A stretch of DNA of 44,648 nucleotides from Metabacillus niabensis (GCF_020524345.1 NZ_JAIVLH010000033.1:1-44648), one strand, 5' to 3'; positions 1-9,546 are shown, counted from the first letter of the stretch. Notes: generated by a model from the sequence alone, not told the origin. Numbers and translations: made by a program.

Positions 1-41
1 TTAAATTCTGCATTAAATGTTCGACGTTCTCTTTTAGTCAT
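1..41 (-). CDS. IS3-like transposase OrfA, N-terminal end (partial)
   Basis: The minus strand opens a reading frame at 41 that runs off the window edge and reads MTKRERRTFNAEF. This basic start resembles the first residues of the helix-turn-helix OrfA protein of IS3-family elements. A GAGGAG ribosome binding site lies just upstream (about 50-55). Only 13 residues are visible, so the family call rests on a short match. If correct, an insertion sequence end lies between here and the DinB-like gene, and the last few DinB codons could derive from it. Confidence 0.5.
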   Translation of the reverse strand, partial: MTKRERRTFNAEF

Positions 42-96
42 CGTAGATTCTCCTCGAGTATAATATCTGTAGTCTACTTGACCTTAATTTTCCTGT

Positions 97-561
97 CTAG
101 TTTAGTGTAGCCGATTCAAGGTCTTTATCACAACAGTAAACAAGCATTGAGTGCAATTGTCCCCTATGGTGATAAACGTGTGCTAAAATCTCTAATAACC
201 ACTCATATCTTGTGTAGGTAACTCCCCAATATGAAGTAGTTTCAGAGATGAGTTCGTCATTAGACAATTTCATATAATTATTTTTCAATGTATAAAAATT
301 TGTAATTAGGCCTTCTTTTATCGAATCCAAGGTGTTATATGATACTCCTGCATAATAACTTTTCATTTCTTCTTCTGATGCTTCATTGGAAATACGCCAA
401 TCAGCCTCAAAAATTACTGCTAAATGCTCTAATAACTCCCCAATTGAACGTTTCTTTGGGTTAGGTCTATTTTGTAAATCATCTTCTTCTAAATTTCCAA
501 TAATCTGAACTATTGTATTTACTGCTAATTCAATCTGATAAAAAACACTACTGCAATTCAT
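97..561 (-). CDS. DinB-family metal-dependent protein
   Basis: This 154-residue protein has the four-helix layout of the DinB/YfiT-like superfamily. The likely metal ligands are visible: His46 in the LLEHLA segment and His128 and His132 in the HVYHHRGQLH segment. Family members bind a divalent metal; many are thiol transferases or stress-induced proteins, but the substrate here is unknown. The length is normal. The C-terminus (ESATLN) is close to a possible insertion-sequence end at the window edge, so the last residues may not be original. It stands alone, with no operon partner. Confidence 0.75.
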   Translation of the reverse strand: MNCSSVFYQIELAVNTIVQIIGNLEEDDLQNRPNPKKRSIGELLEHLAVIFEADWRISNEASEEEMKSYYAGVSYNTLDSIKEGLITNFYTLKNNYMKLSNDELISETTSYWGVTYTRYEWLLEILAHVYHHRGQLHSMLVYCCDKDLESATLN

Positions 562-896
562 GAATTCTCTCCTTATTCAATAATACACATTAGTACTTGA
601 AGTAACATCGATTCTTTAGAAACTGCGCTCGATGTTGAAAAGCACTATTAATTAAAGTCGCAATGGTTCGATGGTATTTAACCACACCATCAATATACCA
701 ATGCTGTTCCAAAATTTTGTTCTCCCTTCTAACTGAGTGTACTTGTAGCTTCTTGTCCAGTACATGTACTTTCTGGCAACATAACTAATTCGTTTTAAAA
801 TCCTAGATTAAGTTTTTTTTGAACGATATTTGCACTTCCCTCATTGATAAGCTTCCAACTTTTCAAATAATAGCTTTATCAAATCATATTGGGTTT
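562..896. other. gene-free stretch with a decayed hairpin-repeat piece
   Basis: No open frame of useful length is visible. Around 614-640 there is a degraded piece of the interspersed hairpin repeat (contains GCGCTCGATGTTGAA). The rest holds no recognisable motif. It separates leuA from the DinB-like gene on the minus strand. Confidence 0.4.
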
Positions 897-2465
897 TTAT
901 TTAACTGGAAGTAAATGATCGACAACAATACTATTTATTGCATTAATATACGCATATGCACTTGCTTTTAAGATGTCAGTATCTGATGCTTTAGCAGTAT
1001 ATATTTCCCCTTTGAATTCAACTTGAATTTTCACTTTTCCTAGTGCTTCTTTTCCCCTTGAAACACTTCTTATATCGTATTGAACCAACTTCATATCTAA
1101 ATTACATACATTCATAATTGCAGAATATAAAGCATCAATTGGACCAGATCCTATCGCAGTTCCCTTAATAGTTTGATCAGCCTTCTTTAATTCCACACTA
1201 GCAGAAGGAAATTTTGTATTACTGATCACTTGCAGATCTATTAACTCATAAAAATTGTTACTGTAATGGCTGACGTCATGATTATTCCCCTTTTCTTTTT
1301 TGTGAAAATTTTCAACCAACACATATAGATCATGATTATATACCTCTTTTTTTACATCTGCTAATTCAAGAAAGTCTACAAAGATTTTCTCGAACTCTGA
1401 ATTTGAAAATTGATTCATGCCCAATTCTTCAAAAGCAGTTTTTACCGCATGGCGTCCAGAACGTGCTGTTAGAACAAGCTCCATATCATCAAGACCAACA
1501 GTGACGGGATCAATTATTTCATAAGTATTTCTTGATTTAATTAATCCATCCTGGTGAATACCTGAAGAATGTGCAAAAGCATTTTCCCCTGTAATTGCTT
1601 TGTTTACTTGTACATCAAGTCCCATGAATCCACTTACCATCCTCGACGTATTCATAATTTCCTTTGTATTAATATTCGTAAATGCTTGATATATCTCGGA
1701 ACGTGTATGAACTGCCATAACTACTTCCTCTAAAGAAGCATTTCCTGCACGTTCTCCAATTCCATTCATTGTACATTCTACTTTTTCTGCACCATTTTTA
1801 ATTGCTGCCAATGTATTAGCTGTAGCCATTCCTAAGTCATTGTGGCAATGAACACTTAGAAGCACTTTGTCATTCAAATTCTTCAAGCGATCATTTATCT
1901 TATTTATTAATTCACCGAACTCTTGAGGCTCAGCAAAACCAACTGTATCAGGTATATTAATAATTGTAGCTCCTGCTTTTACGACAGCTTCTATAGTTTG
2001 CCATAAATATTCGAAATCAGCTCTTGACGCATCCTCAGTTGAATATTGCACATCTGGTAGGAGTGTTTTCGCATACTTCACAGCATCCACTCCAATTTCT
2101 AATATTTGATTTTTCGATTTTCCAAATTTCTTTTCCACATGAATATCCGAAGTACCTAATACAATATGGATTAGTGGATTTTTTGCATATTTCACACTGT
2201 TATATACAGCATCAATATCGGATTTTACTGCTCTTGCTAACGCCGTAATGATCACATCCTCTGTATTTCCTATCCTTTTAGCAATTTCTTTAACAGCGTT
2301 AAAATCACCTGTTGATGAAGATGGGAATCCAGCCTCAATCATATCAACTTTGAGTTTCTTTAATTGCTTGGCGACTTCCAATTTTTCATATACATTCAAT
2401 TTTGCACCAGGAACTTGTTCTCCATCTCTTAATGTTGTATCAAATACCCAAATTTTTCTTGACAT
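897..2465 (-). CDS. leuA: 2-isopropylmalate synthase
   Basis: It condenses acetyl-CoA with 2-oxoisovalerate to give 2-isopropylmalate, the first committed step of leucine synthesis. The N-terminal TIM barrel carries the DTTLRDGEQ catalytic segment (residues 9-17) and the metal-binding HCHND (206-210). The last ~125 residues form the leucine-binding regulatory domain. Length 522 is typical. A GTG three codons further up overlaps the Shine-Dalgarno AAGGAG at 2475-2480, so the ATG at 2465 with 9-nt spacing is the better start. A leucine-specific T-box lies upstream. No leuB, leuC or leuD follows: leuA stands alone. Confidence 0.93.
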   Translation of the reverse strand: MSRKIWVFDTTLRDGEQVPGAKLNVYEKLEVAKQLKKLKVDMIEAGFPSSSTGDFNAVKEIAKRIGNTEDVIITALARAVKSDIDAVYNSVKYAKNPLIHIVLGTSDIHVEKKFGKSKNQILEIGVDAVKYAKTLLPDVQYSTEDASRADFEYLWQTIEAVVKAGATIINIPDTVGFAEPQEFGELINKINDRLKNLNDKVLLSVHCHNDLGMATANTLAAIKNGAEKVECTMNGIGERAGNASLEEVVMAVHTRSEIYQAFTNINTKEIMNTSRMVSGFMGLDVQVNKAITGENAFAHSSGIHQDGLIKSRNTYEIIDPVTVGLDDMELVLTARSGRHAVKTAFEELGMNQFSNSEFEKIFVDFLELADVKKEVYNHDLYVLVENFHKKEKGNNHDVSHYSNNFYELIDLQVISNTKFPSASVELKKADQTIKGTAIGSGPIDALYSAIMNVCNLDMKLVQYDIRSVSRGKEALGKVKIQVEFKGEIYTAKASDTDILKASAYAYINAINSIVVDHLLPVK

Positions 2466-2493
2466 GTGACACACTCCTTTTTAAATAAAATAT

Positions 2494-2533
2494 AAAAAGC
2501 CCCGCCTCTATATAAAAATATAGAGACGAGGCA
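2494..2533 (-). terminator. T-box intrinsic terminator
   Basis: On the minus strand, GCCTCGTCTCTATA and TATAGAGGCGGGGC pair around an AT loop and are followed by TTTTT at 2494-2498. The 5' arm overlaps the antiterminator region next to the T-box motif, as expected for an alternative fold. Confidence 0.88.
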
Positions 2534-2765
2534 TTGCTCGCGGTACCACTCTAATTGGTTAATAAAATACAAAAGTAACCCACTCATTTTCGGCGGCGAT
2601 CACCACCTATCTTTATAATAACGGAAGAAATCCGACATCTCCTACTTATATGGTTCAGAGAGTAGCTCTTGGATGAGTTCAAAGGGTATAACTACCGATT
2701 CTCACCAACCATCGGCTCTCTGAAGGAGTTTATAAACCTTCTACTATTTCCAATCTTTGCTTATT
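2494..2765 (-). promoter_or_regulatory. T-box leader (leucine) controlling leuA
   Basis: On the minus strand the leader shows the conserved T-box AGAGTGGTACCGCG (about 2539-2552), which pairs with the uncharged tRNA acceptor end. A stem I region contains GAACTCATCC, and the specifier codon is CTC (leucine) at 2675-2677. The terminator follows at 2494-2533. Uncharged tRNA-Leu is therefore predicted to stabilise the antiterminator and allow leuA transcription. Specifier identity and gene function agree. Confidence 0.93.
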
Positions 2766-2784
2766 TATTATTTAATTATTGGTA

Positions 2785-2813
2785 ATAATAAATCATTAAA
2801 TTTAAGCTGTCAA
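2785..2813 (-). promoter_or_regulatory. sigma-A promoter for the T-box/leuA transcript
   Basis: On the minus strand, TTGACA (2808-2813) and TATTAT (2785-2790) are separated by 17 bp. This places the transcript start just before the T-box stem I. Confidence 0.75.
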
Positions 2814-3096
2814 GTTGTAATTTTCCGAAATATTTAACTTGTTTCATTTTTCAAAAACTATTACAAAAGGTTGTCTTTCATAATTTTATGAATTGGACAA
2901 ATAAAAGGGCATTTCCATTTTTAAAAACATCCTTTGTTTCAATAACCAATTCAGTAATTCGTCTGATCCTTATGAATCTGAGCAATTTCTATTTAAACAT
3001 TCATAAATTCATCCTTCATCTTTACCATTTTTATGTATGAGCACTGAATATTGAAGATTATTAAGATGGTAAGGTCTTCAAACCGTAATACTATTA
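2814..3096. other. intergenic stretch between leuA promoter and chemoreceptor
   Basis: It is AT-rich and has no open frame or clear motif. It contains the 3' flank of the chemoreceptor gene. I see no strong terminator hairpin in it. Confidence 0.3.
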
Positions 3097-4782
3097 TTAT
3101 ATTTTAAATTTGGCAGTCATTGCTCTTAAATTTTCTGCTAATGAAGATAATGCTTGTGCAGATGAAGAAATTTCCTCCATTGTTGCTAATTGCTCTTCCG
3201 TTGCCGCTGCACTCTCCTGATTCGATAAAACACTTGTTTCAGCAACATTCTTTACCTGTTCAGAATTATTAACTATATGCTCGCTTACAGTAGCCATTTC
3301 TTGGATTGAAACCGATACCTCCTGAATTCTTGATGATACTAAGGAAATTAATTGTTGAATATCTTCAAACGCATCGTTTACGTCTTTTGAAAGAATAATA
3401 CCTTGATTGACTTTTTCTGTTCCATTCTTCATGTATGACACGGCATTATTTGTTTCTGCTTGGATTTCATTCAATGTTTCTGTGATTAACGATGCTGATT
3501 GCTTCGATTCCTCAGCTAATTTTCTCACTTCATCTGCAACTACTGCAAATCCTTTACCATGTTCCCCTGCTCTTGCAGCTTCAATAGCAGCATTCAATGC
3601 TAATAGATTGGTTTGATCAGAAATATTTTTGATGATGTTCGTTATATTTTCTATTTCTTTAGATTTTTGGTCTAAATTACTAATCAAGGTAGATAATTCA
3701 CTTACGATTTCAGAAATTACTGTCATTTGCTGAACAATATTTCTAACGGTTTTAGAACCGTTTAGAGTTGAATCATTAGCTTTTTTTGACATACTTAACA
3801 TATCGCTACTACTAGATGCTATTTGTTGAATTGATGCTGAAAATTGTTGAATGGAACCAGATACTTCGTTAATATTCTGAAGTTGCCTATCTGCCCCTTC
3901 AGAATTATCCTGTGATAGAGTTGCCAGTTGCTCTGTTGCTTCAGTACTTTGCTCTACACTAGCACTCAGTTCTTCGGCTGAAGCACTAACATGTTCACTT
4001 GTTTGGGAAGTCTGTTCAACAAGCGTATATAAGTTTTGTTGCATTATGTTTATACCCTTAGTTAAATGAGAAATTTCATCTTTTGTTTTTACAGAAAGAG
4101 TATTCCCTGTTAAATCACCTTCAGCAATTCTAGAGACTCTATTAACAACCAATTTTATTGAGTTTACTATCCTATTTCCGACAGCATTTGAAATAGTCAT
4201 TGCAATCATTAATACAATCACTAAACTTATGATTAATGTTGTGAGAATACTTTTATACGCTTCATTATTTTCTTTTATTAATTCTTCTGCTAAGTTCTGA
4301 TTAATTTCTAGCAGTTGTTGTAAGTCAGCATATGCAGAGTTGTATTCCTCTCTTCCTAACCTAATTCCATTATCTGCTTTTTCAAAATCACTTGCTTGCA
4401 TTAGAGATACATTATTCTTTACTCTCGAGTTAAAAGTTTCCCAATTTAATTTAAAATCCTCAAAAACTTTCCTTTCTTTTTCATCAAGATAATTTTTTTC
4501 ATACCTATCTATAAATACATCAATCTCCTCTAGATCTGTTAATGCTGTTTCTGCCATAGAACTGTCTTTACGAAGAAGTGCTTGTACCATCTGTAATCGT
4601 ATGTTCCCGGATTTTTCGACTATATGTGTCAAATCGATTACCGGAACTAACCTATTCTTATACATTTCCTGTCCGTTCTTATTTATATGCGAAACTGAAA
4701 AAATAGAATAAGCACCTAGTAATATAAGCATCACTACAAAAAGAAGGTAAGTTAGTAAAAGTTTAGTTTTAATTTTTTTCAT
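3097..4782 (-). CDS. methyl-accepting chemotaxis protein
   Basis: This membrane chemoreceptor signals through CheA/CheW. From the chosen start it has 561 residues. There is one N-terminal membrane segment (about 8-28), a helical extracytoplasmic sensor of the 4HB type (about 30-180), a second membrane segment, a HAMP domain and a long coiled-coil signalling domain. The hairpin tip region ([20 protein letters not shown]) is well conserved. An upstream ATG at 4806 lacks a ribosome binding site, whereas AAAGGA at 4792-4797 is 9 nt from the ATG at 4782, so 4782 is preferred. The ligand is unknown; no chemotaxis genes adjoin it. Confidence 0.93.
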   Translation of the reverse strand: MKKIKTKLLLTYLLFVVMLILLGAYSIFSVSHINKNGQEMYKNRLVPVIDLTHIVEKSGNIRLQMVQALLRKDSSMAETALTDLEEIDVFIDRYEKNYLDEKERKVFEDFKLNWETFNSRVKNNVSLMQASDFEKADNGIRLGREEYNSAYADLQQLLEINQNLAEELIKENNEAYKSILTTLIISLVIVLMIAMTISNAVGNRIVNSIKLVVNRVSRIAEGDLTGNTLSVKTKDEISHLTKGINIMQQNLYTLVEQTSQTSEHVSASAEELSASVEQSTEATEQLATLSQDNSEGADRQLQNINEVSGSIQQFSASIQQIASSSSDMLSMSKKANDSTLNGSKTVRNIVQQMTVISEIVSELSTLISNLDQKSKEIENITNIIKNISDQTNLLALNAAIEAARAGEHGKGFAVVADEVRKLAEESKQSASLITETLNEIQAETNNAVSYMKNGTEKVNQGIILSKDVNDAFEDIQQLISLVSSRIQEVSVSIQEMATVSEHIVNNSEQVKNVAETSVLSNQESAAATEEQLATMEEISSSAQALSSLAENLRAMTAKFKI

Positions 4783-4806
4783 TTTTATTTTTATCCTTTC
4801 ATTCAT

Positions 4807-5080
4807 AAAAACATAAGTATTCTAAAGTTCCAATTTACTATAAATACTTGAAAACCTTTTAGATTTAATAAAAATCAGCCAACACACACAACACAGACAT
4901 AGTATACAATACCTATCAATTACATATAAGATTCTGATTTTCTTACAGTTTAACAGAAGGTGATAGGCATATGTATCGATCTTCGTCACATTTTCTTCCA
5001 TTGATTTTAGAGAGTATGTATATTTGTTTAATAAGTTAGTGTGATAAATTTGTAACTCTTTATAATTTCATTCTAAATGG
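4807..5080. other. gene-free upstream region of the chemoreceptor
   Basis: It holds the chemoreceptor promoter region on the minus strand, but I could not find a convincing sigma-D or sigma-A site. No open frame is visible. Confidence 0.3.
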
Positions 5081-5146
5081 TCTTCTCCAATCTGGTCCTA
5101 ACATGTAAAAGCACTTACCTATATTCAAGATAAGCACTCGATTTTC
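5081..5146 (-). repeat. interspersed hairpin repeat, copy A (after hssS)
   Basis: It carries the left module TCTTCTCCAATCTGG and a stem of subtype 2 (CACTTACC with GATAAGCAC arms) followed on the minus strand by TTTT. It ends 34 bp from the hssS stop and is a probable hssS terminator. Confidence 0.75.
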
Positions 5147-5180
5147 ATATAAGGATAATTAACTTGACAAAGAAAACTTT

Positions 5181-6560
5181 CTACCTAACAGGTATTTCTA
5201 CTATAAAAGTAGAACCTATGGCTTCTTTACTATTCACAATAATTTGACCCCCATGCAGTTTAACAATCGTTCCCACAATGGATAAACCCAAACCTGTCCC
5301 CTCAACAGTTCTTGTACGCGCTAGATCTGCACGATAAAAGCGGTCAAATATCCTGTTGAGTTCCGTCTCTTTCATACCTATTCCTGTATCTTCAAAAGTA
5401 ATAGAGACAAATTTCCCTTTATCTTCTAAGGATATATCGATACTACCGCTCGGTTTATTATATTTAATGGCGTTTGATAAAAGATTATCCCAAACCGTAT
5501 TAAGTAAGGATGGATCCCCATTCAACTCTATATCTGGTAAAGAGTAACTTAGCATAATTCCTTTTTCATTGATTGCCCACTGGTAATGATGAACCAATTC
5601 CTTAATTTGATTACCCAAGTTAAAGGTTTTTTTCTCTAAAATATCCTCATTTCGATCTAAAGAGGCTAGTAATAATAATTGTTTGGTTAAAATGGAAAGT
5701 CTCGCAATTTCACCGTTAATGATCGAAATGTATTTACTTCTTTCCTCATGGCAGATAGAATCGTTTTCTAATAAGTTCGTATACCCTTTAATATTCGAAA
5801 GGGGCGATTGGATATCATGAGATATATTAGAGATAAATTCCTTCCTAACATCATCCATTTGCTCTAGTTGCTTAGACATTTTTAAAAAACTATCTGTAAG
5901 TTCTCCCAATTCATCATGTCGAGTTACTTTTAAATCCACATTAAACTGACCCATTGCTAGAGCTTGAGTCGCTTTTGTTAAATTTGATATTGGTTTTACC
6001 AAATACTTTGTACTAAACAAAACCATAACAATGCTCAGTGTGATAGATATAATAAGGATCCAACTAAATAAATAGTGCATTTCATTAAATAGTAGATTGA
6101 TATCTGGCCTAATAAAAAGGCCATAGTTTTGTCCTTTATATTCCATTTGGACACCAATTGTATTTTTTAGTTCATTTGCGAAAAAACCAGTGACAAACGT
6201 ACTTGTTGGAAACTGAAGCATCCCATGATAAATATTACCCTTTAACACATATTCCTTTGTTAACACAGGAAGACTTTTATCTCGGAAAGGTGCACCAAAA
6301 TGATATTCATTTCCGGAAGAGTCTACTAAATAGATTTGATATCCGATGGATGAAATATTTTCTAAATAATGTTGAAGGTCTACACCTCGATTTTCTTCTA
6401 TAAACGAAGCAATATCTTGAGCGATTACTGTATTCTTTTGATCGTTAAGGGGTTTTATTTTATGTTGATAATAGACATTGGAAACTAAAAAGGCTAACAT
6501 ACTACTAACAAGCATAATGCCAATGGTGATCACAACAAATTTCAGATAAAGGGACCTCAT
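5181..6560 (-). CDS. hssS: heme-sensor-type histidine kinase HssS
   Basis: This membrane kinase partners the response regulator encoded just before it. Membrane segments at about 8-30 and 163-185 flank an extracytoplasmic sensor region. A HAMP domain follows (about 186-238), then the HisKA phosphoacceptor His248 (SNISHDIQSP), N-box Asn363, DTGIG (391-395) and GTGLGL (421-426). The sensor region shares short stretches with HssS of Staphylococcus (GxPFR, YHG, FVTGFF, NTxGV). Heme is known to activate that kinase. Its ATG overlaps the hssR stop by 4 nt, so the two are translationally coupled. The adjacent hrtBA supports the call. Confidence 0.85.
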   Translation of the reverse strand: MRSLYLKFVVITIGIMLVSSMLAFLVSNVYYQHKIKPLNDQKNTVIAQDIASFIEENRGVDLQHYLENISSIGYQIYLVDSSGNEYHFGAPFRDKSLPVLTKEYVLKGNIYHGMLQFPTSTFVTGFFANELKNTIGVQMEYKGQNYGLFIRPDINLLFNEMHYLFSWILIISITLSIVMVLFSTKYLVKPISNLTKATQALAMGQFNVDLKVTRHDELGELTDSFLKMSKQLEQMDDVRKEFISNISHDIQSPLSNIKGYTNLLENDSICHEERSKYISIINGEIARLSILTKQLLLLASLDRNEDILEKKTFNLGNQIKELVHHYQWAINEKGIMLSYSLPDIELNGDPSLLNTVWDNLLSNAIKYNKPSGSIDISLEDKGKFVSITFEDTGIGMKETELNRIFDRFYRADLARTRTVEGTGLGLSIVGTIVKLHGGQIIVNSKEAIGSTFIVEIPVR

Positions 6561-7237
6561 TTACGGTTTCCCTCCAGTAAATAACCAACTCCCCGCACTG
6601 TTTTAATATGAAAATCATCCGTCAATTTGGAGAAACGTTCTCTTAAGCGTTTTATGTGAACATCTACCGTTCGCTCATCGCCTTCATAATCTATACCCCA
6701 AATCTGTTCAATAAGATGATTTCTGGAAAAAACTCGCATTGGATGTGACAGAAGAAAATACAAAAGCTCAAACTCTTTTAGTGGTAAAATCATCGTTCGA
6801 TTCCCGATTTGAACCTCATAACTTTTTTTATTTATAATTGTACCTCCCATCCGCAAAATGTCTTCGTCGGAATCTTTCTCATAACGCCGTAACAAAGCTT
6901 TTATTCGAAAACTTAATTCTTTCGGTTCAAATGGCTTCACTAGATAGTCATCGGTACCAGCTTGAAATCCTTGTTCTTTGTCCTCAATCTGATCCTTTGC
7001 CGTTAGAAGAATAACAGGAATATCATAATTTTTCCTTATTTCCTTTGTGAGCTCATAACCATCCAAAAACGGCATCATTACATCAACTACAGCTAAATGA
7101 AAACTTTCTTGCTGAAGAAGTTTCAATGCTTCTATACCGTCTTTGGCTTGAAAAACCTTGTAGCCTTGTTCGGATAAATGGATATTTACTAGGTTTAGAA
7201 TATTGCTATCATCATCAACGATTAGAATGTTTGTCAT
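6557..7237 (-). CDS. hssR: response regulator HssR (OmpR family)
   Basis: The receiver domain (1-118) has the acidic pocket DDD (8-10), phosphoacceptor Asp52, and Lys101 in LVKPFE. The C-terminal winged helix carries the WGIDYEGDERTVDVHIKRLR segment shared with HssR. In Staphylococcus, HssR binds a direct repeat before hrtAB and turns on heme efflux. A matching repeat lies before hrtB here (9198-9217). The ribosome binding site is AGGAG. The gene has its own promoter downstream of the hrtA terminator. Confidence 0.87.
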   Translation of the reverse strand: MTNILIVDDDSNILNLVNIHLSEQGYKVFQAKDGIEALKLLQQESFHLAVVDVMMPFLDGYELTKEIRKNYDIPVILLTAKDQIEDKEQGFQAGTDDYLVKPFEPKELSFRIKALLRRYEKDSDEDILRMGGTIINKKSYEVQIGNRTMILPLKEFELLYFLLSHPMRVFSRNHLIEQIWGIDYEGDERTVDVHIKRLRERFSKLTDDFHIKTVRGVGYLLEGNRK

Positions 7238-7283
7238 AAATGTTTGCTCCTACTATTAAAAATGACTATGTTTGTTTACTTGC

Positions 7284-7312
7284 ATTATAAACACAATTAA
7301 AAAGCAAAGAAA
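7284..7312 (-). promoter_or_regulatory. probable hssRS promoter
   Basis: On the minus strand TTTCTT (7307-7312) and TATAAT (7284-7289) are spaced by 17 bp. The -35 box is weak, which fits a low constitutive level of sensor proteins. No HssR-type direct repeat is visible here. Confidence 0.5.
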
Positions 7313-7365
7313 CCTCAGTCGAAAAGTATCAGTTTCCTAATACTTAAATACCTAGAATTCAAAAA

Positions 7366-7393
7366 ATAGCCCTTGGTTTCCATGTAAGGGCTA
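7366..7393 (-). terminator. intrinsic terminator after hrtA
   Basis: On the minus strand AGCCCTTACATGG and CCAAGGGCT form a hairpin, followed by a T-run. It separates hrtBA from hssRS transcription. Confidence 0.75.
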
Positions 7394-7434
7394 CTTCAAT
7401 CATACTTTTTCTATCATTATTAAAAGAATTTACT

Positions 7435-8115
7435 CTATCTTTGCACAATTCGTCCATCACTCATTTTAATGATATTGTCTGCATAAGAGAGCATTTCTTC
7501 ATCGTGCGTAACCATTAAAGTAGTTATATTTAATGTTTTCGTTAATTCTCTTATTAATAACATAACATCTTTAGATCGTTTAGAATCTAAACTAGCGGTT
7601 GGTTCGTCTGCGAAGAGAACTTTAGGCTGGTGAATAATTGCACGAGCAATGGCTACTCTCTGTTTCTCCCCACCTGATAAAGAAGATGGATTAGCATACT
7701 TCCGATGTTCCATCCCAACTAATTGCAGAATTCTATTCACTTCTCTTTTTTGTTCCTGTTTCTTTAATTTCAATTCAGAAACATCCAGCATGAGCAATAG
7801 TTGTTCTTCTACGGTGAGAAAAGGCACTAGATGAGAAAATTGGAATACAAATCCAAATTTACTTGCTCGTATTTTCCGAATTTGCTCTGAACTCATGGTA
7901 GCCATATTTTTTCCTTCGAATAGTACTTCTCCATGTGATGATGTTTGAAGCCCTGCAGCGATTGTAAGAAGTGTACTTTTACCTGAACCTGACGCACCTA
8001 CTAATGCTGTTAATTCCCCTTCTCTAAGAGAAAGGTTAATTCCCTTCAAGATTTCTTCCTCAACTTCCCCATTCGTAAACGTCTTCCTAACTTTATCAAT
8101 TGTAAATATTGACAT
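7435..8115 (-). CDS. hrtA: heme efflux ABC transporter ATPase HrtA
   Basis: This ABC ATPase powers export or membrane clearing of heme with HrtB. Walker A GASGSGKST is at 40-48, the signature LSGGE at 146-150 and Walker B VLFADEP at 166-172. It has 226 residues. A longer frame exists but would overlap hrtB by 83 nt. The ATG at 8113-8115 has AAGGAG 9 nt upstream and lies one base after the hrtB stop, so it is the real start. It resembles HrtA rather than a generic MacB ATPase mainly through its context with HrtB and HssRS. Confidence 0.87.
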   Translation of the reverse strand: MSIFTIDKVRKTFTNGEVEEEILKGINLSLREGELTALVGASGSGKSTLLTIAAGLQTSSHGEVLFEGKNMATMSSEQIRKIRASKFGFVFQFSHLVPFLTVEEQLLLMLDVSELKLKKQEQKREVNRILQLVGMEHRKYANPSSLSGGEKQRVAIARAIIHQPKVLFADEPTASLDSKRSKDVMLLIRELTKTLNITTLMVTHDEEMLSYADNIIKMSDGRIVQR

Positions 8116-8116
8116 A

Positions 8117-9151
8117 TTATATCTCTCCTTGTTGTATTGCTTGTAGTGGTTCAACCTTCTTAATTTGTATTCCTGAGAGTGTAGCTCCAACAAATCCAAT
8201 AACTAGGAATACTAGAGATAATTGTGCGGTTGTTACCATGGTTAAAGTAAAAGGCATTCCTTCAGGAGCAACCATATTAAAGACTTGACTAAGTGCAATA
8301 GAAAAAGCAAGTGAAGTTACTGTAATAAGAATCATTTGGATCCATATCATTTTAAATAATTTACTAGTTTTTACACCAATTGCTTTTAAAATACCGTACA
8401 AACCAATCTTTTGAACGTTCATCATGTAGAAAAAGATCGCAAACAACATTCCACTTATGACAACCAAAAACCAAACAATCATATTTAAAGACATCTGTTC
8501 AGCGCTATAACTTGAAATGGTATTTAAAAAAGCTTTATTTGAAAAGGATTGTAAGCCTGTAAATTCTTGAGAAGAGTCCTCTCCGGGTATGAAGATTAAT
8601 TGCATTTCATCTACTCTAAACATTTCTTTGTAATTCTTTATATTAATAAAAGCGACAGGTGCATGGCTAAACTTCTCTTGTTCAACAAAATCTTTTACAA
8701 TAAACTCCTCACTCATTTGATTGTTTGTTAAAATATCTCCAACTTTAATCCCTTTACCCTTCATGGAGCTATCCAATATGATCTCCCCATCTTGAACATC
8801 TGGAAACATTGTTGTTTGTGTTGAAGTAACAAAAGCAACGCTTTGTTGTTTATCATCCTTATCATTTAAAAAACCCATTTGAATAGATAGTGCTGTAGCG
8901 TCTGTCTGTTCACTCAACAATTTTTCTTGAATACTACTTACTATTCTCGATAGGTTATAGTTTTCGTCTGCATTCTCACTCATGTAAAATTGTCCATCTG
9001 GTAAATTTTTTATTAATGCAGCATTGTCTTGTGATAATCCATTTGCTAAACCAGATATAATAAAAGTTAGTAAACTAACTAGAAATACAATGGAGCCTAA
9101 TAGTAAAAATCTCACTTTATTTTTCTTCATTTCTTTCCACGCAAGGTTCAT
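8117..9151 (-). CDS. hrtB: heme efflux ABC transporter permease HrtB
   Basis: This 344-residue MacB/FtsX-type permease has one N-terminal membrane segment (about 15-38), a large extracytoplasmic domain (about 39-215) and three C-terminal membrane segments (about 222-330). It shares with staphylococcal HrtB the start xLAWKEx, FISGLAxGL, SYxAEQMxLN, GILKAIGxKT and a C-terminal PLQAI. It is first in the hrtBA operon. A direct repeat for HssR overlaps the promoter region. The known role is protection from toxic heme. Confidence 0.87.
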   Translation of the reverse strand: MNLAWKEMKKNKVRFLLLGSIVFLVSLLTFIISGLANGLSQDNAALIKNLPDGQFYMSENADENYNLSRIVSSIQEKLLSEQTDATALSIQMGFLNDKDDKQQSVAFVTSTQTTMFPDVQDGEIILDSSMKGKGIKVGDILTNNQMSEEFIVKDFVEQEKFSHAPVAFINIKNYKEMFRVDEMQLIFIPGEDSSQEFTGLQSFSNKAFLNTISSYSAEQMSLNMIVWFLVVISGMLFAIFFYMMNVQKIGLYGILKAIGVKTSKLFKMIWIQMILITVTSLAFSIALSQVFNMVAPEGMPFTLTMVTTAQLSLVFLVIGFVGATLSGIQIKKVEPLQAIQQGEI

Positions 9152-9197
9152 TATTCATTCCTCCATTATCTTATTTACATCCTAAGTTTATAATCGG

Positions 9198-9217
9198 TAT
9201 ATGAACAGAAGATGAAC
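9198..9217 (-). promoter_or_regulatory. HssR binding direct repeat upstream of hrtB
   Basis: On the minus strand GTTCATCTT-CT-GTTCATATA forms a direct repeat with an 11-bp period. It matches the form known for the staphylococcal hrtAB operator (two GTTCATATT halves two bases apart). It lies just upstream of a weak -10-like TTATAA, near the expected -35 position. Confidence 0.75.
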
Positions 9218-9264
9218 AAGAAATTACATTTAAAAAAAGTTCAGGTGGAAGTTATCATTAATGT

Positions 9265-9426
9265 ATGGGTCTTGGGACATTAATGGTAATATTGTTAAAC
9301 AACCTTACTGGATTTACTAAGCCAGACTATGTTGACGGGCTATTTGTAGCTGCTTCTATTTTAAAGTTTACAATCTATCGATATTATTTGTTCAGTCGCA
9401 TTGAGTTGAAGTACAACGTTTCATAA
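9265..9426 (+). CDS. possible small membrane protein (53 aa)
   Basis: An ATG-initiated frame encodes a hydrophobic peptide starting MGLGTLMVILLNNLTGF. It has one or two short membrane stretches. A purine-rich AGGTGGAAG lies upstream, at a longer than usual distance. I do not recognise the family. It could be the remaining C-terminal part of a larger membrane protein. Confidence 0.3.
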   Translation: MGLGTLMVILLNNLTGFTKPDYVDGLFVAASILKFTIYRYYLFSRIELKYNVS

Positions 9427-9483
9427 ACACATACTATCTTTACCATAAGTATTCAATTATTCTTGATATTCTTACTCCATTAA

Positions 9484-9546
9484 TTGGTCCTTTAATTGAA
9501 AAAGAGCGACAGCCTTATTCAAGACTGGCACTCGATTGCTGAAGAT
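9484..9546 (-). repeat. interspersed hairpin repeat, copy B (orphan)
   Basis: It matches the subtype 1 core (GAGCGACAGCCTTATTCAAG, then GCACTCGATTGCTGAAGAT). It is one of the few copies not next to the 3' end of a minus-strand gene, so a gene may have been lost here. Confidence 0.7.

Noticed and set aside
3400-3620. Plus-strand frame within the chemoreceptor gene
   Set aside because: It is antisense to the most conserved chemoreceptor signalling segment and has no start signals.
4807-4960. Sigma-D (flagellar) promoter before the chemoreceptor
   Set aside because: I looked for TAAA-N15-GCCGATAT on the minus strand and found no acceptable match.
8116-8199. Extended HrtA start inside hrtB
   Set aside because: The extension has no ABC-transporter similarity and the ATG at 8115 has AAGGAG at optimal distance.
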